A program made the position numbers and the translations under genes. The notes beneath the pieces are model-generated. The model ran no database searches. It was not told the origin of the DNA and worked only from the letters and a program-made list of their open reading frames with translations. 16,570 nt of DNA from Gammaproteobacteria bacterium (GTDB taxonomy: Bacteria > Pseudomonadota > Gammaproteobacteria > GRL18), in the NCBI GenBank assembly GCA_030632625.1, contig DAOVUK010000012.1, positions 1 to 16,570 on the forward strand, in the 5' to 3' direction. Below, one piece after another: positions 6,748 through 14,677 of the stretch (positions within the stretch are counted from its first letter, which is position 1; each line of letters opens with the position of its first letter).

Positions 6748-6776
6748 TTGAATGAGAATCATTATCATTATATAAT
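6748..6776 (+). promoter_or_regulatory. Sigma70 promoter P1 of feoAB
   Basis: TTGAAT (-35, 6748-6753) and TATAAT (-10, 6771-6776) are separated by the ideal 17 bases. The predicted start is near 6783, giving a leader of about 120 bases before feoA. The spacer is almost filled by a Fur box. Confidence 0.75.
6751..6769. promoter_or_regulatory. Fur box over feoAB promoter P1
   Basis: AATGAGAATCATTATCATT is a classical Fur-box form, close to the 19-bp consensus GATAATGATAATCATTATC. It lies between the -35 and -10 hexamers, so iron-loaded Fur would block RNA polymerase. This matches the known iron repression of feo operons. Confidence 0.8.
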
Positions 6777-6830
6777 ACTGTTAAATTATAAGTATTTTCA
6801 AAATAGTGCTAAATATTTTTGAAAACAGAC

Positions 6831-6844
6831 TTGATCACAATCAT
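6831..6844. promoter_or_regulatory. FNR/Anr site of feoAB promoter P2
   Basis: TTGATCACAATCAT matches the FNR consensus TTGATNNNNATCAA at 9 of 10 fixed positions. Its centre (6837.5) lies 41.5 bases before the start predicted from the TACAAT hexamer at 6867-6872, the standard class II activator position. FNR activation of feo is established in E. coli. Confidence 0.65.
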
Positions 6845-6847
6845 GTA

Positions 6848-6866
6848 AATAATAATTACTATCATT
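6848..6866. promoter_or_regulatory. Second Fur-like box, between the FNR site and the P2 -10 element
   Basis: AATAATAATTACTATCATT is identical to the P1 Fur box at 15 of 19 positions. It sits within a 27-bp symmetrical stretch bounded by TGTAAAT (6844-6850) and ATTTACA (6864-6870). Binding here would block P2, so both promoters could be iron-repressed. Confidence 0.5.
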
Positions 6867-6872
6867 TACAAT
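6867..6872 (+). promoter_or_regulatory. -10 element of feoAB promoter P2
   Basis: TACAAT, predicted start near 6879. There is no good -35 hexamer at the usual distance, as expected for a promoter that relies on an activator at -41.5. Confidence 0.5.
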
Positions 6873-6902
6873 ACCATTAAATGTAAATTATCCGGGACTA
6901 GA

Positions 6903-7121
6903 ATGAAACTTAACGATATTAAAAAAGGGCAGTCAACTACAGTGATCGCGGTTATTGCCGGTAGAGAACTGAAAAATCGTTTTAGTTCATTTGGTCTGGT
7001 AAAAGGTGCAAAAGTCACTATAGAAGGGCACTCACTGGCGAAGAAAACAATGGAGATTCGTATTAACAAAACACATATTGCTCTACGTTCTTCCGAAGCA
7101 GAAAAAATTGAGGTGACTTAG
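6903..7121 (+). CDS. feoA: Ferrous iron transport protein A
   Basis: A 72-residue cytoplasmic SH3-like protein of the usual FeoA length. It has the typical sequence pattern of an N-terminal LNDIKKGQ, a central GLVKGAKVTIEGHS turn and an end in EAEKIEV. FeoA is needed for FeoB-driven iron uptake, probably by contact with FeoB. The ATG follows GGGA at 6894-6897. Its TAG stop overlaps the GTG start of feoB (TAGTG), so the two are translationally coupled. No feoC gene follows. Confidence 0.93.
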   Translation: MKLNDIKKGQSTTVIAVIAGRELKNRFSSFGLVKGAKVTIEGHSLAKKTMEIRINKTHIALRSSEAEKIEVT

Positions 7122-9220
7122 TGGAAACGATTAGAGTTGCCCTGGTAGGGCAGCCTAATGTGGGTAAAAGCGCCCTGATTAACTCAGTAGGCAATGCCCG
7201 GCTAAGAGTCGGCAACTTTAGTGGTGTTACTGTTAAAAAAGAAGTCGTGCGTTTTAGCCGTGATGGTTATGACTTTGAAATCACTGATTTACCGGGGTCT
7301 TATTCCTTAACGGATTACACCATCGAAGAGCGTGTAACCCGGGAATATCTTGATGACAGTGATTACGATCTTATCCTTAATGTGGTGGATTCAACCAATA
7401 TCGAACGTAATTTATACCTCACCACCGAATTACTTGCTCTGAACAAGAAGCTGGTAATTGCTCTTAATATGACTGATGAAGCAGTCAAAGAAGGCGTTCA
7501 TATTGATGAACAGCAGTTAGGCAAAATTTTGGGTGTGTCCTGCATCAAAACCTCTGCCATAAAAAAAACAGGCATTGAGGAGCTGATTCAGGCAATAATA
7601 AAATCCTATAATCTCAGAGAAAATCGTTTTCATCTGCAATTCAGTGAAGTATTTGAACAAGAGATCAGTCATATTGTCTCCTTTTTAGAAGAGAAGAAAA
7701 TCCACTGTAAAATTAGTCTCAAAGCACTGGCTATCAAACTTCTCAGAGAAGATAAGGAGACCTATCTGCGCTTTCATGAAGAGCCCATCTGGATTGAATT
7801 ACAGCCGATTGTTAATGATGCCTATCAACACTTATACCTGCATTACGATACCAAAGATCTGGATGATATTTTTAATGATGAAAAAGCAGCAATGGCCAAG
7901 GGTGCTGTTGCAGAAACTGTGCAATTGGATAAACAGGTAAAGCAGAGTTTTACAGACAAGATTGATACCTTGCTCATGCATCAATTTGTTGGTTTACCCA
8001 TTTTCTTATTTCTAATGTGGGGCTTATTTCAATTGACCTTTGAAGTGGGCAGCATTCCTATGGACTGGATTGACGCTTTTTTTGCTTTATTGATTGACGG
8101 TACAAAATCTTTTCTGGGTGACACTGAGCTGGCATCGGTAATTGCCGATGGTGCGATTGCCGGAGTGGGTGCGGTGGTCTTATTTTTACCTAATATTATC
8201 ATCTTATTTTTAGGCATTGCCTTGTTAGAAACCACGGGTTATATGAGTCGTGTGGCCTTTTTGCTGGATGGTTTTTTTCATAAATTCGGCTTGCATGGTA
8301 AATCATTTATTCCACTGGTCAGCGGCTTCGGCTGTTCTGTACCGGCTTATATGGCTGCGCGGACCTTAAAAAATGATCGTGATCGTTTACTGACATTGTT
8401 TATTATTGGTTTTATGAGTTGTGGTGCCAGACTGCCTATTTATGTTTTATTCGTGGGGGCATTGTTTAGCGAAGAACAGACGGGCAATATTCTGTTTCTG
8501 ATTTATATTTCTGGTGCATTATTAGGTATTATTGCCGCCAAGGTTTTAAAAATGACAGCCTTTAAAGGCGATGATGAGCCTTTTGTTATGGAAATGCCCA
8601 AATACCGTCTGCCCTCCTTTAAATTAATCTGGCATACCGTTTCAGCTCAGGCAATGATGTATTTGAAAAAAGCCGGAACCTATATTTTGCTTGCATCTGT
8701 GCTGATCTGGTTTGCCAGTAACTACCCTAAACAGCCGGAAATGGAACAACAATATCAGGTGAAAATTGAGCAGGCTGAAACGCAGCAGTCCATTACCGCT
8801 TTAACGAATGAACTCGCCTTATATAAGCTGGAAAATAGCTATCTGGGTATTGTTGGTCATGCTTCAGAGCCATTTTTTTCACCACTTGGCTATGACTGGC
8901 GTATGGCAATTGCTCTGGAAACGGGACTGGCGGCTAAAGAAGTTGTAGTTGCCACTCTGGGAATTTTATATGGTCTGGGTGAAGGGGAAGATGAACAAAG
9001 CTCAGGACTGATTGATAAAATCAGAACTAATATCAGCCTGCCTGCCGGTATCTCATTTATTGTCTTTGTGATGATATATTTACCCTGTCTGGCAGCTTCT
9101 ATGGTCTTTATGCGTGAAGCCGGCGGCTGGAAATACCTTGGCTACCTGTTTGTCTTTACCACGGCAACGGCTTGGATTTTATCATTCCTGGCATTTAATG
9201 TTGCTCAGTTTTTTACTTAA
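7121..9220 (+). CDS. feoB: Ferrous iron transporter FeoB
   Basis: A 699-residue inner-membrane iron(II) transporter with an N-terminal G-protein domain. Nucleotide motifs are G1 GQPNVGKS (10-17), G2 Thr37, G3 DLPG (56-59), G4 NMTD (116-119) and G5 TSA (144-146). A helical GDI-like region follows to about 280, then the membrane part. The two gate motifs are GCSVPA (404-409) and PC (655-656), each with the conserved Cys. It is shorter than E. coli FeoB (773) but within the family range. It starts with GTG behind GAGG at 7110-7113. The stop is followed by 62 bases without a clear terminator before the permease gene, so co-transcription is likely. Regulation is through the Fur- and FNR-type sites before feoA. 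Confidence 0.96.
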   Translation: METIRVALVGQPNVGKSALINSVGNARLRVGNFSGVTVKKEVVRFSRDGYDFEITDLPGSYSLTDYTIEERVTREYLDDSDYDLILNVVDSTNIERNLYLTTELLALNKKLVIALNMTDEAVKEGVHIDEQQLGKILGVSCIKTSAIKKTGIEELIQAIIKSYNLRENRFHLQFSEVFEQEISHIVSFLEEKKIHCKISLKALAIKLLREDKETYLRFHEEPIWIELQPIVNDAYQHLYLHYDTKDLDDIFNDEKAAMAKGAVAETVQLDKQVKQSFTDKIDTLLMHQFVGLPIFLFLMWGLFQLTFEVGSIPMDWIDAFFALLIDGTKSFLGDTELASVIADGAIAGVGAVVLFLPNIIILFLGIALLETTGYMSRVAFLLDGFFHKFGLHGKSFIPLVSGFGCSVPAYMAARTLKNDRDRLLTLFIIGFMSCGARLPIYVLFVGALFSEEQTGNILFLIYISGALLGIIAAKVLKMTAFKGDDEPFVMEMPKYRLPSFKLIWHTVSAQAMMYLKKAGTYILLASVLIWFASNYPKQPEMEQQYQVKIEQAETQQSITALTNELALYKLENSYLGIVGHASEPFFSPLGYDWRMAIALETGLAAKEVVVATLGILYGLGEGEDEQSSGLIDKIRTNISLPAGISFIVFVMIYLPCLAASMVFMREAGGWKYLGYLFVFTTATAWILSFLAFNVAQFFT

Positions 9221-9282
9221 AACTCTTTTTTTAATTCTTAATTTAACTTTTTACTTAGCTCTTCATTTTAAAGAAAAGGACA

Positions 9283-10404
9283 ATGAAAGAACTCATACTG
9301 GAATTTCTCAGCAACTTCTGGATTCTGCTGAATTCAATCGCTTTTTTTATTTTAATCGGCGTCTTGATAGCGGGTATCTTTAAATTATTATTGCCGGATG
9401 CTTTTATAAAAAAACATCTGGGTGAGCATAATTTTATGGCTAATATAAAGGCCGCAATTCTGGGTATTCCTTTACCTCTGTGCTCCTGCAGTGTCATTCC
9501 TTTTGTCAGTGCTCTGAAAAAGAGTGGTGCCTCACACAGTGCAATTCAGACCTTTTTAATTTCAACACCCATTACCGGGGCAGATTCCATTATGGCGACC
9601 TATGGCGTTTTTGGCTGGTTGTTCACCATTTATCGTGTGCTGACTTCAGTCATTATTTCTTTACTGGCCGGATTGTTGACACTGCTGCTGGTTAAGGATG
9701 ACACAGTACCGAGCAGTGCTGATAACTCGGCGGCAATGCAGTTTAAACCAGCTGCTGATCAAAGCCGTCATATTGTTGGTATACCATTAAATATCAATAT
9801 TGTTAAAGCAGAAGAGCGAAAGAATCTTTTGCAGAAAATACTGTCTTATGCATTTGATGACATCTATAAAGATATTGCCCGCTCTTTAATGATTGGTTTG
9901 ATCTTAGGTGCATTAATCGTGACCTTTATGCCGGAGAATCTGGCTGAATATATTTCTGCAAACCCGCTTATGAATTATGTCCTGATACTTGCAGTATCAA
10001 TACCCCTCTATGTGTGCGCCACCGCATCCATTCCACTCGGGCTCTCGCTGCTGAGCGCCGGTTTTTCACCGGGTGCTGCTTTTATCTTTTTAACAGCAGG
10101 GCCTGCCACTAATACCATTACTATGAGTGTGGTGTTAAAAACATTGGGAAAGACCTCGCTGCTAATTTATCTGAGCTCCGTTATTATCGGCAGCTTAATG
10201 TTTGGCTTTTTCTTTGACAGTTTTTTTTCAGAGAGTCTGGGGCAAATGCTGATCATTGATGAACAGGAAGAACAGGCTGGGTTTATTGCCCAGGTATCAT
10301 CCGTGCTCCTCCTATACCTGTCATTAAAATATATCTTCAATAAAGATGCTAAAGTCATTAAAACCGGCGGTAGTTGTGGTGGTGGTTGCTGTAGTCAGGA
10401 TTAA
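9283..10404 (+). CDS. SO_0444-family permease (ArsP/DUF318-like metal efflux transporter)
   Basis: A 373-residue polytopic membrane protein with about eight to ten hydrophobic segments in two halves. Family landmarks are PLPLCSCSVIP (64-73), STPITGADSIMATYG (94-108), the second-half Cys245 in YVCATASIPLG and GPATNTITM (273-281). A central hydrophilic loop (about 138-185) and a Cys-rich tail, GGSCGGGCC with Cys365, Cys369 and Cys370, point to soft-metal handling. Members related to Shewanella SO_0444 are annotated as copper/zinc efflux permeases. It has a good ribosome site (AAAAGGA, 9274-9280). It is probably the third gene of the feo operon, suggesting a link between iron import and removal of another divalent metal, or of excess iron (inference). 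Confidence 0.85.
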   Translation: MKELILEFLSNFWILLNSIAFFILIGVLIAGIFKLLLPDAFIKKHLGEHNFMANIKAAILGIPLPLCSCSVIPFVSALKKSGASHSAIQTFLISTPITGADSIMATYGVFGWLFTIYRVLTSVIISLLAGLLTLLLVKDDTVPSSADNSAAMQFKPAADQSRHIVGIPLNINIVKAEERKNLLQKILSYAFDDIYKDIARSLMIGLILGALIVTFMPENLAEYISANPLMNYVLILAVSIPLYVCATASIPLGLSLLSAGFSPGAAFIFLTAGPATNTITMSVVLKTLGKTSLLIYLSSVIIGSLMFGFFFDSFFSESLGQMLIIDEQEEQAGFIAQVSSVLLLYLSLKYIFNKDAKVIKTGGSCGGGCCSQD

Positions 10405-10439
10405 TCATGTGTCAGATAAAAAACTGAATAACTGATAAT

Positions 10440-10631
10440 TTATTCATTTTCATGTTTTACCTTAACCTGGATTGAATTTCCATCACCGTATTGCACCTGA
10501 AATGTAATAGGGCGACAACAGACCTGACAGTCCTCAATATATTCCTGGGCATCATAAGAGCAATCAATTAATACATTGATTGTTTCGCCGCAATATGGGC
10601 AGGAGATGGTATGTTCTTCTTCAATATTCAT
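10440..10631 (-). CDS. CPXCG-motif cysteine-rich small protein
   Basis: A 63-residue zinc-ribbon-like protein. Cys11 and Cys14 are in CPYCG; Cys24, Cys35, Cys38 and Cys39 follow (CQVCC). The family is widespread in gammaproteobacteria and has no firm function; zinc binding is expected from the paired cysteines. It lies 53 bases after the DUF2207 gene in the same direction and could share its transcript. It converges with the permease gene across a 35-base gap in which no strong terminator is visible. Confidence 0.88.
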   Translation of the reverse strand: MNIEEEHTISCPYCGETINVLIDCSYDAQEYIEDCQVCCRPITFQVQYGDGNSIQVKVKHENE

Positions 10632-10684
10632 ATATTTCTCTTTTTCTATTTTTATTAAAAAATGAATTTGCTAAAGTGCAAGAC

Positions 10685-12616
10685 TTACCAGCCGCCGCCA
10701 CCCCCACCCCCGCTGCCTCCACCTGAAGAACCACCGCCGCCGCTGCCGGAAGAAGAACCAGGTGCTGTTGAAGATGAGGCAACTGCAGAACTTAATGAAC
10801 TGCCGACTGCGGAGGAAAAACCTGTCAGGTTATTTGTTTGCCAGCGATTACCGCGATACCAGATTGGGGAATGACTGCGACCCTGCTGTTCAAGTTGTGC
10901 AAAAACAGAGTGAAAGCGTTTAGCCCATTGTGTTTCTACACCCAGCGCAATAGCATAAGGTAAAAATTTTTCAAACAGTTCCGGGGTAAGAGCAGGTGCA
11001 TGTCTGAATTTCATTTCATCGGCTTCTGCGACATCAAGATAGAGTTTAAAACCATCAATTTTATCCAGTAACGTCCGGCCCTTATATGTTGGAGCCTTCA
11101 TCCATTCATAAAACAACACATTGGTGACAATCACCAGAATGAAGATAAAAAATACGCCGGTACCGGCATTCTGCCACATTAAAAACAGGCCTGTGAGTTC
11201 ACCTGCAAAAAAAGGAATAGCAAAGGCGGTGGTAAACAGGGCAGGAAAAAGGCTCAAAAAACCACGGATATTTTTCCAGGCACGGTAAATTGCAATCGAC
11301 AGGAATGTGACCCCGACTGACCATATACTTAACCAGAGGATGAAAAAAGCTACAATTTCTTTTGCTCCCGGGGTATCAATGGCTAAAACAGTTAAGGTCA
11401 GAGTGATAATACTGATCAGCCAGCCGGGTGAAAGCCCAAGCTTATTGGTATTAAAATAGATTTTTTCATAATCCCGTCGCATTACTTTTTCATGTGCAAG
11501 CAGTGCTTTTCTAATGGTGGCATGCTCACTGCGTTTTAATATAACTTCATCTTTGCCGCTAAAAAGGTTTTTCGCAATGGCTGCTTCCCCGATTGATAAT
11601 TTAGCCTTTTCACCTGTTTTTTTCAGGCTGAAGTGATTGCCGGTGTCGGAAATACTGAGATAGCCTTTAACCGCCATATTCACCAGTGCTGCAGTAAACG
11701 TTTTTTTATCATAGCCCATCTTTTGTACAAAACGCATGGAAGCAGGCGAATGATATTTGTCCGGTTCATATTGAGGATATAAGACCCCCTTTTGAGGATC
11801 CCGGCCGACTTTAAGCCAGGCTAGATAAAAATAAACAAGAAGAATGCTTAATCCGGACAAGCCTATGATAACGGCACGGTTATCCTGAAAAAACCAGTCG
11901 ATTTTTTGTTCCGAAGTGGGCTCTGTCACGTAGCCTTTGGGCCAGTTAAGCACCACACTCAGACCGTGATGAAGGGGTAAGTTATCGGTGGCATCAAAAA
12001 ATACCGTATTGTCGTCAAGCATTGAGACCACAAAATTTTTGCCTTTGTCACCGATTGCGCCTGTGTAGCCATCTGTTTCAATCTGATTAACGCTCACTCC
12101 TGCGGGTAGTTGAATTTTTGCACTGGCCTGTAAAATTGGAAATGCCCAGTCATTACCGGTCACATTCCAGTATAATTCGTCATAGTTTTCAAAAAAGCCT
12201 AATTGCCTATTGGTGTAATACTCTAAGGTAAAGATATGTGTGCCATGCTCAAGAATACGGTTTTTATTGCCAATATAGATTCTGATACCATTACGGATCG
12301 TTTCAGTATGATAGTCTTCTGAATGCCCATTTCGCAGCACTGATAATAATTCAAACTTGACCTTATAATTATTGCCGTAAATATCTTTATATTGTGTTGG
12401 AAAGTCACGATAAATACCGCGTTTGATTTCTTTGCCTTCGGCAGTGACGGTGATTTTTTCGCTGACATTCAGGCTGCCGTCAGAATCAATAACAATATTA
12501 GTGTCATAATTCTGGATGACTTCTTGTGCATGAACATTGATACCGGAAAATACCAAGAACAGGATTGAAAAAGTGAACATGGAAAAATAATAACATGTGC
12601 GATCGGTAATGTTCAT
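10685..12616 (-). CDS. DUF2207-domain membrane protein with Ser/Gly-rich tail
   Basis: A 643-residue protein. A signal peptide covers 1-30 and is followed by the extracytoplasmic DUF2207 domain (about 31-235). A membrane segment spans 248-268, with a cytoplasmic region to about 395. Further membrane segments lie near 397-416, 420-446, 453-480 and 485-504. The last 45 residues are low-complexity Ser then Gly, ending GGGGGGW, as is usual in this family. Function unknown; the family is commonly found beside LemA. Its ATG overlaps the LemA stop codon by four bases (ATGA). Met13 could be an alternative start but would shorten the signal peptide. The Gly-rich end reads as a Pro-rich frame on the other strand, which is an artefact. 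Confidence 0.88.
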   Translation of the reverse strand: MNITDRTCYYFSMFTFSILFLVFSGINVHAQEVIQNYDTNIVIDSDGSLNVSEKITVTAEGKEIKRGIYRDFPTQYKDIYGNNYKVKFELLSVLRNGHSEDYHTETIRNGIRIYIGNKNRILEHGTHIFTLEYYTNRQLGFFENYDELYWNVTGNDWAFPILQASAKIQLPAGVSVNQIETDGYTGAIGDKGKNFVVSMLDDNTVFFDATDNLPLHHGLSVVLNWPKGYVTEPTSEQKIDWFFQDNRAVIIGLSGLSILLVYFYLAWLKVGRDPQKGVLYPQYEPDKYHSPASMRFVQKMGYDKKTFTAALVNMAVKGYLSISDTGNHFSLKKTGEKAKLSIGEAAIAKNLFSGKDEVILKRSEHATIRKALLAHEKVMRRDYEKIYFNTNKLGLSPGWLISIITLTLTVLAIDTPGAKEIVAFFILWLSIWSVGVTFLSIAIYRAWKNIRGFLSLFPALFTTAFAIPFFAGELTGLFLMWQNAGTGVFFIFILVIVTNVLFYEWMKAPTYKGRTLLDKIDGFKLYLDVAEADEMKFRHAPALTPELFEKFLPYAIALGVETQWAKRFHSVFAQLEQQGRSHSPIWYRGNRWQTNNLTGFSSAVGSSLSSAVASSSTAPGSSSGSGGGGSSGGGSGGGGGGGW

Positions 12617-13152
12617 TTATTCATATTCATTTGAAAATACTGGCGGTATTGAAAATTAAATAAACTGGCTATTGCCAGATCAGGAAAGGTATCGATACGG
12701 GTATTTAACATCCGTACTGCACCATTGTAAAAGCGTCTGGCATGCTGCAATGTTTCTTCAATGATAGAAAGTTCTTTTTGCAATTCAATAAAATGCTGAC
12801 TGGCTTTTAAATCCGGATAGTCTTCGGCAAGAATTTTAATCTGACTTAATTGCTCAGTCAGGTTTTTTTCAAACTGACCTGTTTTATCCAGATCGATGTT
12901 TTTCAGGTCATCCATTTTTTGACTCTCAGCTCTTAATGCCGTGACTCTGCTTAACACAGCCTGTTCATAGCTGGCATATTGTTTGACCACTTCAACCAGT
13001 TTTGGGATTAAATCATGGCGGCGTTTGAGCTGTACACTGATATCGCTCCAGGCAGCATCCACCTGATTTTTTAAGGAAACAAAGCGGTTATAGATGATAA
13101 CTAACCAGATAAAAAGACCGCTAATGATAAGGCTTAATAATATGCTGTACAT
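12613..13152 (-). CDS. LemA family protein
   Basis: A 179-residue protein with one N-terminal membrane segment (4-21) and a long helical-bundle domain. Family hallmarks are YNRFVSLKNQVDAAWSDI, QLKRRHDLIPKLVEVVKQYA and YNGAVRMLNTRIDTFP (142-157). LemA proteins have an N-terminal anchor with most of the chain in coiled helices; molecular role unknown. It is the first gene of a LemA-DUF2207(-CPXCG) operon, a pairing found in many bacteria and possibly related to the cell envelope. Confidence 0.93.
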   Translation of the reverse strand: MYSILLSLIISGLFIWLVIIYNRFVSLKNQVDAAWSDISVQLKRRHDLIPKLVEVVKQYASYEQAVLSRVTALRAESQKMDDLKNIDLDKTGQFEKNLTEQLSQIKILAEDYPDLKASQHFIELQKELSIIEETLQHARRFYNGAVRMLNTRIDTFPDLAIASLFNFQYRQYFQMNMNK

Positions 13153-13422
13153 GAGATTTTAGTGTCTGGGTTTGAATAATTAAAGCTTAGCATATAATAA
13201 TAAAAAGACCTCATCTCAGCAGGTTTTCCGGGGTACACATAAACACCATCCTGCTTTAATCTTATTATTTGTTGATACAGCGCTTGCGTTTATATTTCCT
13301 GAACAAAAACTGGATGACCCGGACAGGTTTCTCAATTATGCCAATGAATGTAAAAATACATCACAGAAATCATGAGAATGACTTATTAAGGTTTGCTGTT
13401 TTCCAGTACATTTTTATTATTC
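13153..13422. other. Gap of 270 bases with a start-less open frame
   Basis: From about 13180 to a TGA at 13373-13375, one + strand frame stays open for roughly 60 codons. Its end looks protein-like (a segment reading FPEQKLDDPDRFLNYANEC), but no ATG, GTG or TTG with a ribosome site is present. It could be a decayed gene end or chance. The LemA promoter must also lie in this gap; none is clear. Confidence 0.25.
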
Positions 13423-14346
13423 TTATAATTCTGCAGCTTCGCCATTGATAAAATTAATGACAGTTTCAATACAATTTTTGTTCATTAATATTTTTCTATG
13501 ACCATAGCCGGATGTGGTCATAAGCTTCGCTTGCGGAACGACTTTTTGTAAAGCTGCAGCCCGGCTGTAAGGTATTTCATGATCTTTATTATCATGAATC
13601 AGAAGAATCTCGCCTTTAACACTTTTGATAGTTTGTATCGGTGATAATTCTTGCCATTTCCAGGTAACACCATAGGTGTTAACAAACTTCTTCAGGGCAG
13701 TTTGCCGCATGGCTGCCAGTGTTGATTTTTTTAAAGAGAACAGCTCGCCAAAAATTTCTGTGATCCACAATACATCAGAAAAGTAGGCAATCAGAATCAC
13801 TTTTTTTGATTTTACCTGGTATTTATCAATGGCTAAAAGAGCTGTACCCGTACCAAAAGAATGCCCGATAATCGCTTCAAACGGACCTTCATTTTTTGCA
13901 ATTTCAGCAATAACTGAGGCAACATCCAGGATGTTCGTTTGTTTGCCGGAAGAATCACCATGTCCTGGTGCATCAAAGCCCAGCACACGATAACCTGCCT
14001 CAACCAGGGGTGTTATGAACGCATAAAACTGCGTGCATCGTCCACCCCAGCCATGTGAAAGTAAAACTGTTGGCGCATTATCCGGTCCCCATGAGCGAAT
14101 TGAAATTTTTCTGTTTCTGACGTTGAGATAAGTGAGCGTCGCTTGTTCTCTTAGTTTAACCTCGCGTTTGGGTATGCTGGAGTTGGGCGGGGTCATAAAA
14201 AAATGTAAGGCTAATTTACCCGCAAGCGCTGGAGATACTGCACCAAGAATTTTAAAAATAAATGTCACGCCAGAAAAAAACAGGCGCATCGGCATAGACA
14301 TCCGGGTGTTTTTAAAAGGATGAATGGTGTTATTCTGATTGCTCAT
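13423..14346 (-). CDS. Alpha/beta hydrolase
   Basis: A serine hydrolase of 307 residues from ATG 14346 (311 from a GTG at 14358). I prefer the ATG because GGTGGGTGGA lies about five bases before it, whereas the GTG has an AGGA only two bases away. In the 311 numbering: oxyanion HGWGG 102-106, FDAPGHGDS 128-136, nucleophile Ser167 in GHSFG, acid probably Asp256 or Asp259 in HDNKDHEIPY, and His287 in GYGHRKIL. A hydrophobic stretch near 27-52 may associate with the membrane. Substrate unknown. It is a single gene with no terminator or partner evident. Confidence 0.88.
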   Translation of the reverse strand: MSNQNNTIHPFKNTRMSMPMRLFFSGVTFIFKILGAVSPALAGKLALHFFMTPPNSSIPKREVKLREQATLTYLNVRNRKISIRSWGPDNAPTVLLSHGWGGRCTQFYAFITPLVEAGYRVLGFDAPGHGDSSGKQTNILDVASVIAEIAKNEGPFEAIIGHSFGTGTALLAIDKYQVKSKKVILIAYFSDVLWITEIFGELFSLKKSTLAAMRQTALKKFVNTYGVTWKWQELSPIQTIKSVKGEILLIHDNKDHEIPYSRAAALQKVVPQAKLMTTSGYGHRKILMNKNCIETVINFINGEAAEL

Positions 14347-14358
14347 AAATCCACCCAC

Positions 14359-14673
14359 CTTCCTGGAAGTGTCCTTGTGTAGGCTTTAAAGTTGAAGTGT
14401 TTAAAACTTGTGTATTTGTTTTTTTTCGTTTTTCATCGATTGTGATACATTCTGAAAAACTCGTTCTATTAGTCATGTTCAAATAATATATTAGCATTTA
14501 TGCATTATCAATACATTTAATATGGAGTAGAATCGGGTGTTTTACCTGATTCATGTGGCGATTATGAATGAATTGGCGTTCGTAATAGCTTCAACTGATT
14601 TTTCTAGGTTAAAGTAGATGAACAGAATACTGGAGATGATAAATGTGTATAAAATGGAGCACTTGAACAGCAG
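14359..14673. other. Divergent gap of 315 bases between the hydrolase and DUF3465 genes
   Basis: AT-rich, probably holding promoters for both neighbours, but I cannot place hexamers with confidence. A hairpin at 14532-14550 (ATCGGGT, loop GTTTT, ACCTGAT; one G-T pair) has no T tract after it. The only other structure is the 19-codon leader frame at 14618-14677. Confidence 0.5.
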
Positions 14674-14677
14674 ATGA
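14618..14677 (+). CDS. Possible 19-residue leader peptide coupled to the DUF3465 gene
   Basis: An ATG at 14618 opens a 19-codon frame whose TGA overlaps the DUF3465 ATG as ATGA. The DUF3465 start itself has no convincing ribosome site (GGAG at 14656-14659 is about 14 bases away), so translation might arrive from this leader. The leader also lacks a strong ribosome site. The peptide shows no recognisable motif; it may be chance. Confidence 0.25.
   Translation: MNRILEMINVYKMEHLNSR

Larger units (their letters stand above)
6600..6902. promoter_or_regulatory. Divergent control region between the dihaem-cytochrome operon and feoAB
   Basis: This 303-base stretch holds no gene. Its right part carries two promoters for feoAB, listed separately. 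On the side of the minus-strand operon, the sequence around 6652-6670 ends in ATCATTATC, a perfect Fur half-box, but the other half matches poorly (11/19 overall). No convincing -35/-10 pair for the minus-strand operon was found. Confidence 0.6.

Noticed and set aside
10662..10874. Pro/Glu-rich open frame on the + strand
   Set aside because: It is the opposite-strand reading of the Ser/Gly-rich tail of the DUF2207 protein and has no independent support.
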